In this document: piece by piece, positions 25,232-38,686 of the stretch
Position numbering within the stretch: position 1 is the stretch's first letter
How the letters are laid out: each line of letters begins with the position of its first letter
From: Betaproteobacteria bacterium
Lineage (GTDB): Bacteria; Pseudomonadota; Gammaproteobacteria; Burkholderiales; Rhodocyclaceae
Reading direction: 5' to 3'
Length of the DNA stretch: 64,000 nt
NCBI GenBank assembly: GCA_016868295.1
Contig: VGHJ01000006.1
Span: 1 to 64,000 of the forward strand
Position numbers and translations under genes: made by a program
The notes under the pieces: model-generated
The model's input: only the letters and a program-made list of their open reading frames with translations
Told to the model about the DNA's origin: nothing
Databases searched by the model: none

Positions 25232-26071
25232 CTATCCCTTGTTCCTGTTCCAGGTGCGCCAGGCCAGCCACAGCTTGCGCAGCGGTGTGAGCGCGATGCG
25301 GCGATCGAGGACGCGGCAGCCGTCCTTGCGGATTTCCCGCAGCAGGGCGCGGTAGATTGCCGCCATGGCCAGGCCCGCGCGCTGTGCCTTGCGGTCCTGC
25401 TCCGGCAGTTGGGCGAAGGCCTGCTCGTAGCAGCGCTCGGCGCGCTCGATCTGGAAATCCATCAGGGCACGGAAGGCCTCGCCGTGGCGGCCGGCGAGGA
25501 TGTCGGCTTCCGTCACGCCGAAACGCGCCAGTTCGTCCTGCGGCAGATAGATGCGGCCGCGCTGTGCGTCCTCGCCGACGTCGCGGATGATGTTGGTGAG
25601 CTGGAAGGCGAGGCCGAGATCGTGGGCGTATCTGAGCGTGCGGCGGTCCGCGTAGCCGAAGATTTCCGCCGCGAGCAGGCCGACCGTGCTGGCGACGCGG
25701 TAGCAATACAGGTGCAGCGCCTTGAAGTCCGGGTAGCGCGTCTGCGTCAGGTCCATCTCCATGCCGTCGATGATCTCGGCGAGCAGTTCCTGCGGCAGAT
25801 TGAATCGCGCCAGCACGCCGGCGAGGGATTGCGTCACCGGGTGGCTCGGCCGGCCTTCATAGGTGGCGGCCAGTTCGGCGCGCCACCAGGCCAGCTTGGC
25901 GCGCACGAGCGCGGCATCGCTGCATTCGTCGACGACGTCGTCCACCTCGCGGCAGAAGGCGTAGAGGGCGGTGATGGCGCGGCGGCGCTCGAGCGGCAGG
26001 AAGAGGAAGCTGTAGTAGAAGCTGGAGCCGCTGGCGGCGGCTTTCTGCTGGCAGTATTCCTCCGGCGTCAT
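25232..26071 (-). CDS. hpnD: Presqualene diphosphate synthase
   Basis: A 279-residue head-to-head prenyltransferase that joins two farnesyl diphosphates into presqualene diphosphate. The start is ATG 26071 (MTPEEYCQQKAAASGSSFYY). The two Asp-rich motifs are in YAFCREVDDVVDECSD and in the second segment NIIRDVGEDAQRGRIYLPQD. GRPSHPVTQSLAGVLARFNL and the IDGMEMDLTQTRYPDF segment are typical of HpnD. It lies 4 bp after hpnC and 5 bp before hpnE. HpnC and HpnD are paralogous, and this one is assigned by its higher similarity to phytoene synthase-like HpnD. Confidence 0.94.
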   Translation of the reverse strand: MTPEEYCQQKAAASGSSFYYSFLFLPLERRRAITALYAFCREVDDVVDECSDAALVRAKLAWWRAELAATYEGRPSHPVTQSLAGVLARFNLPQELLAEIIDGMEMDLTQTRYPDFKALHLYCYRVASTVGLLAAEIFGYADRRTLRYAHDLGLAFQLTNIIRDVGEDAQRGRIYLPQDELARFGVTEADILAGRHGEAFRALMDFQIERAERCYEQAFAQLPEQDRKAQRAGLAMAAIYRALLREIRKDGCRVLDRRIALTPLRKLWLAWRTWNRNKG

Positions 26072-26075
26072 GGCG

Positions 26076-26885
26076 CTATCCGAGGGCCGCATGCAGCAGA
26101 ATTCCCGGCCAGTCGCGCCGGCCGATGACCGGCCGCCGGCGGAAGACGTCGCCGCGCACGCGCTGCAGCTTGTCCAGCATGCGGAATCCGCTGGCGACGA
26201 TGAGACGCAGCTCAAGGCCGATGCGGCCGGGCAGGGCATGCACCAGCGGACTGCCCGCCGCCATCATGGCGCGGGCGCGGTCGATCTGGAAATCCATCAT
26301 GGCCGCCCAGGCCGGGTCCCAGCGGCCCTCGGCGATCTGGGACTCGTCGATGCCGAAGCGTGCCAGTTCGTCCTGCGGCAGATAGACGCGGCCCTTGCCC
26401 CAGTCGGCGGCGATGTCCTGCCAGTGGTTGATGAGCTGCAGGCTGCTGCAGACGCCGTCCGACAGGGACTGACTTTTCGGGTCGGCGCGGCCGAACAGAT
26501 GCAGCAGCAGCCGCCCGACCGGGTCGGCCGAGCGGCGGCAGTAGTCCATCAGCTCGGCGAAGTCGGCATAGCGCTTCTTCGTCACGTCTTGGGCGAAGGC
26601 CTCGATCAGGTCGCTGAAGAGCTGCAGCGGCAGTCGGTGTTCGGCGATGACCGGCCGCAGGCGCAGGAAAATCGGGTCTTGCGTCGGCCGCCCGGATTCG
26701 ATGGCATCGAGCTCGGCGCGGTAGCGGTCGAGGCCGCCGAGGCGCTCGGCATCGGAGAGATCGCCTTCGTCGGCGATGTCGTCGGCGCCGCGGGCGAAGG
26801 CATAGATTGCCTTCACCGGCTCGCGCAGCCTGGCGGGCAGCAGGAAGGAGGCCACCGGAAAATTCTCGTAATGGTCCACGGACAT
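26076..26885 (-). CDS. hpnC: Hydroxysqualene synthase
   Basis: The squalene-synthase-like protein that converts presqualene diphosphate to hydroxysqualene. It has 269 residues, starting MSVDHYENFPVASFLLPARL, a start typical of HpnC. The Asp-rich region is YAFARGADDIADEGDL, with the second site NHWQDIAADWGKGRVYLPQD. The word GACTGACTTTT lies inside, read on the coding strand as Pro-Lys-Ser-Gln-Ser-Leu at about residues 137-142. It is the first gene of hpnCDE and divergent from tRNA-Leu. The squalene-hopene cyclase (hpnF/shc) is not in the window. Confidence 0.94.
   Translation of the reverse strand: MSVDHYENFPVASFLLPARLREPVKAIYAFARGADDIADEGDLSDAERLGGLDRYRAELDAIESGRPTQDPIFLRLRPVIAEHRLPLQLFSDLIEAFAQDVTKKRYADFAELMDYCRRSADPVGRLLLHLFGRADPKSQSLSDGVCSSLQLINHWQDIAADWGKGRVYLPQDELARFGIDESQIAEGRWDPAWAAMMDFQIDRARAMMAAGSPLVHALPGRIGLELRLIVASGFRMLDKLQRVRGDVFRRRPVIGRRDWPGILLHAALG
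26467..26477 (+). repeat. Recurrent word GACTGACTTTT, site 6
   Basis: Exact on the plus strand, preceded by GG and followed by CGGG. It lies within hpnC, antisense to the gene. Confidence 0.75.
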
Positions 26886-26967
26886 CGAAAAAAATGCGGC
26901 CGGACGGGCACTTGCGAGCACTGACGGGGTCGCCAGTATAGGGGGTAATAAGGTAGAATGACAGCGC

Positions 26968-27052
26968 GCGAAGGTGGCGGAATTGGCAGACGCACTGGAT
27001 TTAGGTTCCAGCGCCGCGAGGCGTGCGGGTTCAAGTCCCGCCCTTCGCACCA
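26968..27052 (+). tRNA. tRNA-Leu(TAG)
   Basis: An 85-base class II tRNA. The acceptor pairs GCGAAGG with CCTTCGC, followed by ACCA encoded in the DNA. The anticodon stem-loop CTGGA-TTTAGGT-TCCAG gives TAG. A long variable arm (GCCGCGAGGCGTGC region) and T-arm GTTCAAGTC complete it. It lies 38 bp upstream of tig and may be transcribed into it. Confidence 0.97.
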
Positions 27053-27090
27053 GCCACCGTGCAACCAACTGATTTGACCTGGGATTTTTC

Positions 27091-28398
27091 ATGCAGACCA
27101 ACCAGCAACCCGCAACAAGCTCTCTCGAGCGCCGCATCGACATGGCAGTGCAGATGGCGGATATCGAGAAGGACGTGGAGCAGCGCCTGAGGAAGATGGC
27201 GCGCACCGTGAAGATGTCCGGATTCCGCCCCGGCAAGGTGCCGTTCAAGATGGTGGAGCAGCACTACGGCGCGCAAGCCCGTTCCGAAGCCATCGGAGAA
27301 GCGGTCGAGAGAGCCTTCGGCGAAGCCGTGCGCAGCCAGAACCTGCGGGTGGCCGGCTATCCGCGCATCGAACCGAAGAGCGGCGAGGACCGCAGCAAGC
27401 TCGAGTTCTCCGCCACCTTCGAGGTCTATCCCGACGTCCGGCTGAACGGCGTCGGCGACAAGGAGATCGAGCGGCCGCAGATCACGGTCGGCGATTCCGA
27501 GGTGGACAAGACGGTCGAGGTGCTGCGCAAGCAACGCACTACCTTCAGCAAGGCCGAGCGCGCCGCCGCCGGCAGCGACCGCGTGACCATCGATTTCACG
27601 GGCCGGCTGGACGGCGAGGTGTTCCAGGGCGGACAGGCCACCGACTACCCGGTGGTGTTGGGCGAGGGGCGCATGCTGCCCGATTTCGAGAAGGGCATCG
27701 TCGGCCTGAGCGCGGGCGAGGGCCGCAGCTTCGACCTGACCTTCCCGGAGGACTACCAGGCAAGGGACCTGGCCGGCAAGCAGGTCAGCTTCGAGGTGAC
27801 GGTCAAGCAGGTCGAGGCGCCGCAGTTGCCCGAAGTGGATGCGGATTTCGCCAAATCTCTCGGCATTGCCGACGGCGACGTGGCCAAGATGCGGGCGGAA
27901 ATCCGAAGCAACCTGGAAACCGAAGTCGGCAAGCGCGTCAAGGCGCGCGTCAAGGAGCAGGCCATGCAGGCGCTGCTCGAGGCCAATCCGCTCGATGTGC
28001 CGCGCGTCCTCGTCGACCAGGAAGCCGAGTCGATGGCCGAAGCGGCGCGCCAGGACCTGGCCAATCGCGGCGTCGACGTCAAGAACATGCCGGTCGATGC
28101 GTCCTGGTTCACGGCGCAGGCGGAGCGCCGCGTTAAGCTGGGCCTGATCATCGCCGAGGCGGTGAAACAGCACGACCTGCATGCCAAACCGGAACAGGTG
28201 CGCGCCCTCGTCGACGAGCAGGCGCAGTCCTACGAGCAGCCGGACGAGGTGGTGCGCTGGTACTACTCGCAGCCGCAGCGTCTGGCCCAGGTCGAGGCGC
28301 TGGCCATCGAGGAGAACGTGGTGAATTGGGTGGCGGCCAACGCCAAGGCCGCCGACAAGCCGGTGTCTTTTGACGAACTCATGGGAAATGCGGCATGA
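27091..28398 (+). CDS. tig: Trigger factor
   Basis: A ribosome-bound chaperone and prolyl isomerase of 435 residues. The ribosome-binding signature [17 protein letters not shown] is at about 45-61. The FKBP-like domain (about 155-245) contains [20 protein letters not shown] and [20 protein letters not shown]. The helical C-terminal arm follows, with [14 protein letters not shown] near the end. The ribosome site before ATG is modest (GGGA 7 bases upstream). The stop overlaps clpP by 4 bp, making the classical tig-clpP-clpX operon. Confidence 0.97.
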   Translation: MQTNQQPATSSLERRIDMAVQMADIEKDVEQRLRKMARTVKMSGFRPGKVPFKMVEQHYGAQARSEAIGEAVERAFGEAVRSQNLRVAGYPRIEPKSGEDRSKLEFSATFEVYPDVRLNGVGDKEIERPQITVGDSEVDKTVEVLRKQRTTFSKAERAAAGSDRVTIDFTGRLDGEVFQGGQATDYPVVLGEGRMLPDFEKGIVGLSAGEGRSFDLTFPEDYQARDLAGKQVSFEVTVKQVEAPQLPEVDADFAKSLGIADGDVAKMRAEIRSNLETEVGKRVKARVKEQAMQALLEANPLDVPRVLVDQEAESMAEAARQDLANRGVDVKNMPVDASWFTAQAERRVKLGLIIAEAVKQHDLHAKPEQVRALVDEQAQSYEQPDEVVRWYYSQPQRLAQVEALAIEENVVNWVAANAKAADKPVSFDELMGNAA

Positions 28399-29051
28399 TG
28401 CCGGGACCGAGCATGATGCAATCAGACGACAACAGCCGCTGGGATCCGGTCGGCCTCGGCCTGATCCCGATGGTGATCGAGCAGAGCGGGCGCGGCGAGC
28501 GCGCCTACGACATCTATTCCCGCCTGCTCAAGGAGCGCGTCGTCTTCCTGGTCGGGCCGGTGAACGACGCCACGGCCAACCTGGTCGTCGCCCAGCTGCT
28601 CTTCCTCGAGTCGGAAAACCCCGACAAGGACATCTACTTCTACATCAACTCGCCGGGCGGCTCCGTCTCGGCGGGCCTGGCCATCTACGACACCATGCAG
28701 TTCATCAAGCCGGACGTGTCGACGCTCTGCGTCGGGCAGGCGGCGAGCATGGGCGCCTTCCTCCTGGCGGCGGGCGCCAAGGGCAAGCGCTACTGCCTGC
28801 CCAACTCGCGCGTCATGATCCACCAGCCCATGGGCGGCTTCCAGGGCCAGGCCTCCGACATCGAGATCCACGCCAAGGAAATCCTCTATCTGCGCGCCAA
28901 GCTGAACGAGATCATGGCGAAGCACACCGGCCAGCCGATCGAGCGCATCGAGCGCGACACGGACCGGGACAATTTCCTCTCCGGCGCCGAGGCCGTCGAC
29001 TACGGCCTGGTGGACCGGGTGCTGACGAACCGCGCAGAGACTGCGGCCTGA
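28395..29051 (+). CDS. clpP: ATP-dependent Clp protease proteolytic subunit
   Basis: A serine peptidase subunit that forms the tetradecameric ClpP barrel fed by ClpX. In its 218 residues the catalytic triad is visible as Ser in [11 protein letters not shown], His in [13 protein letters not shown] and Asp in [11 protein letters not shown]. The N-terminal [20 protein letters not shown] is typical. Translation is coupled to tig through an ATGA overlap. Downstream codons (for example the Met at residue 7) could also serve as the start. The first residues are probably removed as a propeptide. Confidence 0.97.
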   Translation: MMPGPSMMQSDDNSRWDPVGLGLIPMVIEQSGRGERAYDIYSRLLKERVVFLVGPVNDATANLVVAQLLFLESENPDKDIYFYINSPGGSVSAGLAIYDTMQFIKPDVSTLCVGQAASMGAFLLAAGAKGKRYCLPNSRVMIHQPMGGFQGQASDIEIHAKEILYLRAKLNEIMAKHTGQPIERIERDTDRDNFLSGAEAVDYGLVDRVLTNRAETAA

Positions 29052-29067
29052 GGATGCGGAGACAGAG

Positions 29068-30333
<1,266 letters not shown>

Positions 30334-30368
30334 TTGATTCTGCCGGCCTTTCCGCCGGCGCTGAACTT

Positions 30369-30397
30369 CTTGAATTTTCAGCCGTTGACCCCAATGT
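30369..30397 (+). promoter_or_regulatory. Sigma-32-type heat-shock promoter for lon
   Basis: CTTGAAT at 30369-30375 and CCCCAATGT at 30389-30397, with 14 bases between CTTGAA and CCCC, match the RpoH pattern CTTGAA-N13-15-CCCCAT. It lies 36 bp upstream of the lon start codon in the 99 bp gap after clpX. The gap also holds a short GCCGGC hairpin after clpX with no T run. Confidence 0.75.
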
Positions 30398-30432
30398 GGG
30401 CTTAACGGCAGTCACTACAAAGGACAACGACC

Positions 30433-32844
<2,412 letters not shown>

Positions 32845-32860
32845 ACTCATTCTCACTCGC

Positions 32861-32889
32861 ATGCCGGGCGGCGCCAGCCAGCCCGGCAT
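32861..32889. terminator. Hairpin after lon, T run lacking
   Basis: ATGCCGGGC and GCCCGGCAT are exact 9 bp complements with an 11-base spacer, 16 bases after the lon stop. There is no following T tract, so it may be a weak terminator or RNA-stabilising hairpin. Confidence 0.45.
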
Positions 32890-32924
32890 CGCGCCCGCGC
32901 AGTCCGGGTGCGTGAAGCATTTGC

Positions 32925-32954
32925 TTGACACGGGCTTTTTCGCCTTGCTATAAA
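32925..32954 (+). promoter_or_regulatory. Sigma-70 promoter for hupB
   Basis: A consensus TTGACA at 32925 and TATAAA at 32949 are separated by 18 bases, placing transcription start about 55 bases before the hupB GTG. Confidence 0.85.
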
Positions 32955-33013
32955 GCGCCCTCTACTCTCGCAGTTTGCGGTTCATCAATCATTCCAAATC
33001 AGAGGGGGCTTTT

Positions 33014-33286
33014 GTGAACAAGTCGGAACTCATCGATCAGATCGCCAAGTCGGCAGACATCTCTAAGGCGGCGGCGGGGCGGGCCCTTGACGCTGCCGTC
33101 GGCGCCATCCGCACCACTCTGAAGAGAGGCGGCATGGTGACGCTGGTCGGTTTCGGCACCTTCTATGTCGGCAAGCGGGCGGCGCGCAGCGGGCGCAACC
33201 CGCGCACCGGCGCGACGATCAAGATCAAGGCGGCGCGCGTGCCGAAGTTCCGCGCTGGAAAAGAGCTGAAAGATGCTGTAAACTAG
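33014..33286 (+). CDS. hupB: DNA-binding protein HU-beta
   Basis: A 90-residue nucleoid protein that binds and bends DNA as a dimer. The start is GTG at 33014 ([20 protein letters not shown]), preceded by AGAGGGGG, which is better supported than the ATG 13 codons earlier. The beta-arm region [20 protein letters not shown] is the DNA-binding hallmark, followed by [19 protein letters not shown]. It lies in the usual place downstream of lon, under a consensus promoter. The downstream tRNA-Val and tRNA-Asp may be co-transcribed, because only a short GC hairpin without T run separates them. Confidence 0.96.
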   Translation: MNKSELIDQIAKSADISKAAAGRALDAAVGAIRTTLKRGGMVTLVGFGTFYVGKRAARSGRNPRTGATIKIKAARVPKFRAGKELKDAVN

Positions 33287-33327
33287 CGCGCTTTGCTGAA
33301 CCGGCCCTTGCGGCCGGGGCGGTACGC

Positions 33328-33403
33328 GGGTGCTTAGCTCAGCCGGTAGAGCGTCGCCCTTACAAGGCGAATGTCGGCGGTTCGATCCCGTCAGCACCCA
33401 CCA
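33328..33403 (+). tRNA. tRNA-Val(TAC)
   Basis: A 76-base tRNA. Acceptor GGGTGCT pairs with AGCACCC, followed by ACCA. The anticodon stem-loop TCGCC-CTTACAA-GGCGA gives TAC, and the T-arm carries GTTCGATCC. It is one of two tRNAs between hupB and ppiD. Confidence 0.97.
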
Positions 33404-33445
33404 GCCAGGATGAGTGACGATCCAGGCCGGAAGCACGATGATTCA

Positions 33446-33522
33446 GGAGTGGTAGTTCAGTCGGTTAGAATACCGGCCTGTCACGCCGGGGGTCGCGGGT
33501 TCGAGTCCCGTCCACTCCGCCA
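33446..33522 (+). tRNA. tRNA-Asp(GTC)
   Basis: A 77-base tRNA. Acceptor GGAGTGG pairs with CCACTCC, followed by GCCA. The anticodon arm CCGGC-CTGTCAC-GCCGG gives GTC, and the T-arm carries GTTCGAGTC. It ends 5 bases before an intrinsic terminator. Confidence 0.97.
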
Positions 33523-33527
33523 ACACC

Positions 33528-33557
33528 AAAAAAGGCGAACGCGAGTTCGCCTTTTTT
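33528..33557. terminator. Bidirectional intrinsic terminator
   Basis: AAAAAAGGCGAAC and GTTCGCCTTTTTT are perfect 13-base complements around a GCGA loop. The A and T runs make it functional on either strand. It ends the hupB-tRNA transcript. Confidence 0.93.
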
Positions 33558-33591
33558 CATATAGTCAGCAGGCCTGTTACGGTGACCCACT

Positions 33592-35553
33592 ATGTTTGAC
33601 GCGGTGCGCAACAACAAACGGATTGTCCAGGTCTTCCTGGCCCTGATCACCCTGCCGTTCGCCTTCTGGGGCGTCGATTCCTATTTCAGGGCAGGGGGGC
33701 GCGGGGGCGATCTGGCCAACGTCGGCGGAAGCGCGATCTCCCAGCAGGAGTATTCGACAGCCCTGCGCGACCAGCAGGAGCGCCTGCGCGCCCAGTTCGG
33801 GCGCGAGTTCAACCCGGCCATGCTCGAGTCGCCGGAAGCCCGGGCGGCCATGCTCGATTCGCTCGTCTCGCAGCGTTTGCTCATGCTGCATGCCGCGAAG
33901 ACCGGGCTCACGGCGAGCGATGCCCAGCTGCGCGAGGTGATCGGCTCGATACCCGCCCTGCAGGAGGACGGCAAGTTTTCCATGCGCCGCTACGAGCAGG
34001 CCCTGCGGGCGCAGGGCCTGACGCAGCAGGGCTTCGAGGCCAAGCTGCGCCAGGACCTCACCATCCAGCAGCTCGTGCAGTCGGTGTCCGACACCGCCGT
34101 GGTGTCCCGCGCCGCGGCCGGGCGCGTACTGGCGATCCAGCTCGAGACGCGCGAGGTGAGCGAATCGGCTGTCCGCCCCGAGCAGTTCGCCGGGCAGGTC
34201 AAGGTGTCGGCGGAATCGGTCAAGGCCTTCTACGAGAACAACCGCAAGCTGTTCGAGACGCCGCAGCAGATCCGCGCGGAGTACGTCGTGCTCAGCCGCG
34301 ACGCCCTGGCGGCGCAGATCACGGTCAGCGCGGAGGATATCCGCGGCGCCTTCGAGAAGAACGCCAAGGGCAATGTCAGCCCGGAGGAGCGGCGTGCCAG
34401 CCACATCCTGATCCAGTCACCGGCCGACGCGCCCGAGGCCGAGCAGAAGGCCGCCCGCGCCAGGATCGAGGCGATCCAGCAGCAATTGAAGAAGAATCCG
34501 GCCGACTTCGCCAGACTGGCGAAGGAGCACTCGCAGGACCCGGGCTCGGCGGCGAAGGGTGGGGATCTCGGCTTCTTCCCGCGCGGCGCCATGGTCAAGC
34601 CTTTCGAGGATGCGGTGTTCTCGCTCAAGGAGGGCCAGACCAGCGGCGTGGTGCGCAGCGAGTTCGGCTTCCATCTCATCCGCGTCACCGGCATCAAGGC
34701 GGAAAAGGTGCGCGGCTTCGAGGAGTCGCGCGACGCCATCGCGGCGGAACTGAAGCAGCAGGCGGCCGGCCGCAAGTTTGCCGAGGCGGCGGAGACCTTC
34801 TCCAACATGGTCTACGAGCAGTCCGACTCGCTCAAGCCGGCGGCGGAGAAGTTCAAGCTCGAGGTGAGACAGACCGGTTTCTTCGATCTGGCCAACCGGG
34901 GCGCAGCCGGCCCGCTGGCCAGCAACGAGAAGCTCTTCGGCGCCCTGTTCTCGGACGATGCGCTGAAGAACCGGCGCAACACCGATGCCGTCGAGGTGGC
35001 GCCGAACACGCTGGCGGCGGCGCGTGTGCTTGAAGTGCGCCCGGCCGAACTGCGTGCGTTCGATGCCGTCCGGGCCGAGATCGAGAAGCGGCTGTCCGCC
35101 GAGGAAGCCGCGCGCCTGGCCAGGCAGGAGGGCGAGGCGAAGCTGGCGCGGCTGCAGAAGGGGGAGGGCGTCAGCCTGACCTGGAGTCCCGCCCAGATCG
35201 TGTTGCGCCAGCCCATGCGCGGCCTCGCGCCCGAGGCCCAGCGCGCCATCTTCAAGGCGTCGGTGGACACCTTGCCGTCCTATGCCGGCCTGCAGTTGCA
35301 GAACGGCGCTTACGCGATCTATCGCATCTCGCAGGTGAAGTCCGCTGCCAAGGGGACGGACGATCCCCGCGCGCGCGCGCTGGGCATGCAACTGGCGCAA
35401 CTCTCCGGCGGCGAGGATTTCAATGCCTATCTCGCCGCCAAGCGGGCGCACTATGGCGTCAAGATCGACCGGACCCTGCTCGATAAAGGCGGCGAAGGCG
35501 AGGGAGCTGCGCCCGCCGCACCGGCGCCCGAGCGTCCGCGCGGCAAGCTCTGA
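33592..35553 (+). CDS. ppiD: Peptidyl-prolyl isomerase D, periplasmic folding factor
   Basis: A 653-residue inner-membrane-anchored chaperone that faces the periplasm and helps fold exported proteins. A single N-terminal TM (VQVFLALITLPFAFWGV, about 12-28) precedes a SurA-like chaperone region (about 40-240). A parvulin domain follows (about 255-370: RRASHILIQSP, LAKEHSQDPGSAAKGGDLGF, FPRGAMVKPFEDAVFSLKEG and FGFHLIRVTGI). The C-terminal part is less conserved. It lies in the conserved place after hupB and the tRNAs. Transcription ends at the hairpin at 35571. Confidence 0.95.
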   Translation: MFDAVRNNKRIVQVFLALITLPFAFWGVDSYFRAGGRGGDLANVGGSAISQQEYSTALRDQQERLRAQFGREFNPAMLESPEARAAMLDSLVSQRLLMLHAAKTGLTASDAQLREVIGSIPALQEDGKFSMRRYEQALRAQGLTQQGFEAKLRQDLTIQQLVQSVSDTAVVSRAAAGRVLAIQLETREVSESAVRPEQFAGQVKVSAESVKAFYENNRKLFETPQQIRAEYVVLSRDALAAQITVSAEDIRGAFEKNAKGNVSPEERRASHILIQSPADAPEAEQKAARARIEAIQQQLKKNPADFARLAKEHSQDPGSAAKGGDLGFFPRGAMVKPFEDAVFSLKEGQTSGVVRSEFGFHLIRVTGIKAEKVRGFEESRDAIAAELKQQAAGRKFAEAAETFSNMVYEQSDSLKPAAEKFKLEVRQTGFFDLANRGAAGPLASNEKLFGALFSDDALKNRRNTDAVEVAPNTLAAARVLEVRPAELRAFDAVRAEIEKRLSAEEAARLARQEGEAKLARLQKGEGVSLTWSPAQIVLRQPMRGLAPEAQRAIFKASVDTLPSYAGLQLQNGAYAIYRISQVKSAAKGTDDPRARALGMQLAQLSGGEDFNAYLAAKRAHYGVKIDRTLLDKGGEGEGAAPAAPAPERPRGKL

Positions 35554-35570
35554 CAACGGCCGTACCGGCG

Positions 35571-35602
35571 AAAACGGGCTGCCGCGGCAGCCCGTTTTTT
35601 TT
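35571..35602 (+). terminator. Intrinsic terminator after ppiD
   Basis: AAAACGGGCTGCC and GGCAGCCCGTTTT form a long stem ending in an eight-T run, 17 bases after the ppiD stop. It can also serve the convergent fabI through the A run. Confidence 0.93.
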
Positions 35603-35615
35603 GCGCTCCGGACGC

Positions 35616-36416
35616 CTACTGCGGCAGCGGCTCGGCGTTGCCCAGGGCGGTGGTGTTGAGGCCGCCATCGACGTACATGATCTCGCCGGTGATGCCGCTG
35701 GCGAGGTCGGAGAGCAGGAAGGCGGCGGCGTTGCCGACTTCCTCGATGGTGACATTGCGCCGCAGCGGCGCATGGTGGGCGTTGTAGGCGAGCAGCTTGC
35801 CGAAGTTGCCGATGCCGGAGGCGGCCAGCGTCTTGATCGGTCCGGCGGAAATCGCATTGGCACGAATGCCCTGCGGCCCGAGGCAGAAGGCGAGGTAGCG
35901 CGTGCCGGCTTCGAGACTGGCCTTGGCCAGGCCCATGGTGTTGTAGTTGGGCAGGGTGCGCTCGGCGCCGAGATAGGTCAGGCAGAGCAGGGCGGGGTGA
36001 TTGCCCTTCAGCAGCATCGGTCTGGCCGCCTTCGCCAGCGCAGGAAAGCTGTAGGAGGAGATGTCGTGCGCGATGCGGAATGCGTCGCGCGAGATGCCGT
36101 CGAGGAAATCGCCCTCGATGGCCTCGCCCGGCGCGAAAGCGATCGAATGCACGAGGCCGTCCAGCCCGTCCCACTGTCTGCCGAGTTCGGCGTAGAGCGC
36201 CTCGATCTGCGCGTCTTCGGCCACGTCGCAGGGGAAAATCAGCTGACTGCCGAATTCCTCGGCGAACCTGGCGAGCCGTTCCCTGAAGCGGTCGTTCTGG
36301 TAGGTGAAGGCGAGTTGCGCGCCTTCGCGATGGCAGGCCTTGGCGATGCCATAGGCGATCGAGCGGTTGGAGAGCAGGCCGGTGATGAGAATGCGTTTTC
36401 CGTCGAGAAAGCCCAT
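35616..36416 (-). CDS. fabI: Enoyl-[acyl-carrier-protein] reductase (NADH)
   Basis: The last reductive step of each fatty-acid elongation cycle. The start is ATG 36416 ([20 protein letters not shown]); the longer upstream frame is not supported. The 266 residues carry the FabI-type cofactor loop [15 protein letters not shown] and the active-site Tyr/Lys region [20 protein letters not shown] (catalytic Tyr-x6-Lys spacing). The C-terminal [11 protein letters not shown] substrate loop and [16 protein letters not shown] follow. It is convergent with ppiD, divergent from the ABC importer, and a target of triclosan-type inhibitors. Confidence 0.97.
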   Translation of the reverse strand: MGFLDGKRILITGLLSNRSIAYGIAKACHREGAQLAFTYQNDRFRERLARFAEEFGSQLIFPCDVAEDAQIEALYAELGRQWDGLDGLVHSIAFAPGEAIEGDFLDGISRDAFRIAHDISSYSFPALAKAARPMLLKGNHPALLCLTYLGAERTLPNYNTMGLAKASLEAGTRYLAFCLGPQGIRANAISAGPIKTLAASGIGNFGKLLAYNAHHAPLRRNVTIEEVGNAAAFLLSDLASGITGEIMYVDGGLNTTALGNAEPLPQ

Positions 36417-36502
36417 CGTCGATAATCCCGAAAATGACTGCGCGATTATAGCGGAGCGCCGCAGATGACGCCAAATCCGGCATCCGCTACACTCCGCGCA
36501 CG

Positions 36503-38686
36503 ATGCACGAATTTCCACGGCATGTCTGGCTGCTGGTCTTCGCTGTTTTTCTCGGCGGCTGCGGCGAGGTCTGGAACAACCCCTATCCGGCGCAGGACGG
36601 CGGCAGCAACACGTTTTACAGCGCTTTCACCGAGCGGCCGAAGCATCTCGATCCGGTGCAGTCCTACAGCGAGGACGAGGCCGAGTTCAATGCGCAGATC
36701 TACGAGCCGCCGCTGCAGTACCACTACCTGAAGCGGCCCTACGCGCTGGTGCCGATGACGGCCGAGGCGGTACCGCGACCGCGCTACGAAGATGCGGCGG
36801 GCCGGCCGGTGGCGGCGGATTCGCCCAGGGTGGCCTTCTCGGTCTACGAGATCCGCATCAAGCCCGGCATTCTTTACCAGCCGCATCCCGCCTTCGCCCG
36901 CGACGAGACGGGCCGGCTGCGCTACCACGATCTGAGGCGAGAGGATCTGGCGAGCATCTACGCGTTGCGCGACTTTCCGAACACCGGAACGCGCGAGCTG
37001 ACCGCGGCGGACTATGTTTACCAGATCAAGCGACTCGCCCATCCGCGCCTCCACTCGCCGGTCCTTGGCCTGATGAGCGAGTACATCGTCGGTCTCAGGG
37101 AATTCGCCCAGCGGCTGAAGCAGGAGGATGCGGCTCTGGCGGCCGCCGGGCGGCGCGGCGCCTGGCTGGATCTGACGCGGTTTCCGCTCGCCGGCGTCGA
37201 GACCCTCGACACGTACTCCTACCGCATCCGCATCAAGGGCCGCTACCCGCAGTTCGCCTACTGGCTGGCGATGAACTTCTTCGCTCCCGTGCCGATCGAG
37301 GCGGACCGCTTCTTCGCCCAGCTTGGCATGGCCGAGAAAAACCTGACGCTCGACTGGTACCCGATCGGCACCGGTCCCTACATGCTGACGGAGAACAATC
37401 CCAACGCGCGCATGGTGCTGGAACGCAATCCGAACTACCGCGGCGAAGCGTATCCGAACGAGGGGGAGCAGGGCGATGCCGCCGCGGGACTGCTCGCCGA
37501 CGCGGGAAAGCGCATGCCTTTCGTCGACAAGGTGGTCTTCTCGCGCGAGCGCGAGGGCATCCCCTACTGGAACAAGTTCCTGCAGGGCTATTACGACTCC
37601 TCGGGCATCAGTTCGGACAGCTTCGACCAGGCCGTGCGCGTTTCCGTCGAGGGCGAGGCGGCCGTCTCGCCCGAGATGGCGGCGAGGGGCATCCGGCTGG
37701 AAGCGTCCGTCGGCACGGCAACCCGTTATTTCGCCTTCAACTGGCTCGACCCGGTGGTCGGCGGCGGCCAGGCGGATGCGGCGGCGCGCGAACGAGCGAG
37801 GAAGCTGCGCCAGGCGATCTCCATCGCGCTCGACTGGGAGGAGTTCATCTCCATCTTCGCCAACGGCCGCGGCATCCCGGGACAGGGGCCGATCCCGCCC
37901 GGCATCTTCGGCTTCAAGGCGGGCGAGGCCGGCATCAATCCGGTGGTCTATGACTGGTCGAACGGCGCGTCGCAGCGCAAATCCATCGAGGTCGCCAAGC
38001 GCCTGCTCGCCGAGGCCGGCTATCCCGACGGGCGCGAGGCGAAGAGCGGCCAGCCGCTGGTGCTGTATCTCGACACCACCGACCGCGGCCCCGGCGACAA
38101 GCCGCGGCTCGACTGGTATCGCAAGCAGTTCGCCAAGCTGTCGATCCAGCTGGAGATCCGTGGCACGGACTACAACCGCTTCCAGGAAAAGGTGCGCAAG
38201 GGCGCGGCGCAGATGTTCGCCTGGGGCTGGAACGCCGACTATCCGGATCCGGAGAATTTCCTCTTCCTGTTCCACGGTCCGCAGAGCCGCGCCAGGACAC
38301 AGGGCGAGAACGCCGCCAACTACGCCAATGCGGAGTATGACCGCCTGTTCCAGCAGGTGAAGCACATGGACAACGGCCCGGCGCGACAGGCCCTCATCGA
38401 TCGCATGACGGCCATTTTGCACGAGGATGCGCCGTGGTCCTTCGGCTTCCATCCGAAGGACTATGGCCTCATCCACGGATGGGTGACGAATCTCAAGCCC
38501 AACCACATGGCGCGCAACGGCCTCAAGTATCGCAGGATCGACGCCGCGCTGCGCGAGCGCAGTCGCGCCGAATGGAACCGGCCGGTGCTGTGGCCGCTCG
38601 GGCTGATCGCCGCCCTCATCGCGGCGAGCGCGGCGCCGGCGGTGATCGGCTGGCGCCGGCGCGAGCAGTCCAGGGGAGGCGCCTGA
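36503..38686 (+). CDS. Family 5 extracellular solute-binding lipoprotein of an oligopeptide-type ABC importer
   Basis: A 727-residue SBP_bac_5 protein. The lipobox is FLGGC with Cys20, so it is lipid-anchored. The family region includes [20 protein letters not shown] and [19 protein letters not shown], then [40 protein letters not shown] and [20 protein letters not shown]. At the very C-terminus a second hydrophobic span ([20 protein letters not shown], about 693-712) is followed by [10 protein letters not shown], a likely membrane anchor that is unusual for a binding protein. It is the first gene of a four-gene operon resembling yejABEF. The substrate is not identifiable. Confidence 0.9.
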   Translation: MHEFPRHVWLLVFAVFLGGCGEVWNNPYPAQDGGSNTFYSAFTERPKHLDPVQSYSEDEAEFNAQIYEPPLQYHYLKRPYALVPMTAEAVPRPRYEDAAGRPVAADSPRVAFSVYEIRIKPGILYQPHPAFARDETGRLRYHDLRREDLASIYALRDFPNTGTRELTAADYVYQIKRLAHPRLHSPVLGLMSEYIVGLREFAQRLKQEDAALAAAGRRGAWLDLTRFPLAGVETLDTYSYRIRIKGRYPQFAYWLAMNFFAPVPIEADRFFAQLGMAEKNLTLDWYPIGTGPYMLTENNPNARMVLERNPNYRGEAYPNEGEQGDAAAGLLADAGKRMPFVDKVVFSREREGIPYWNKFLQGYYDSSGISSDSFDQAVRVSVEGEAAVSPEMAARGIRLEASVGTATRYFAFNWLDPVVGGGQADAAARERARKLRQAISIALDWEEFISIFANGRGIPGQGPIPPGIFGFKAGEAGINPVVYDWSNGASQRKSIEVAKRLLAEAGYPDGREAKSGQPLVLYLDTTDRGPGDKPRLDWYRKQFAKLSIQLEIRGTDYNRFQEKVRKGAAQMFAWGWNADYPDPENFLFLFHGPQSRARTQGENAANYANAEYDRLFQQVKHMDNGPARQALIDRMTAILHEDAPWSFGFHPKDYGLIHGWVTNLKPNHMARNGLKYRRIDAALRERSRAEWNRPVLWPLGLIAALIAASAAPAVIGWRRREQSRGGA

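Noticed and set aside
26968-27052. Integrated element or att site at the tRNA genes
   Set aside because: No integrase, repeated tRNA 3' end or composition change was seen beside tRNA-Leu, tRNA-Val, tRNA-Asp or tRNA-Pro.
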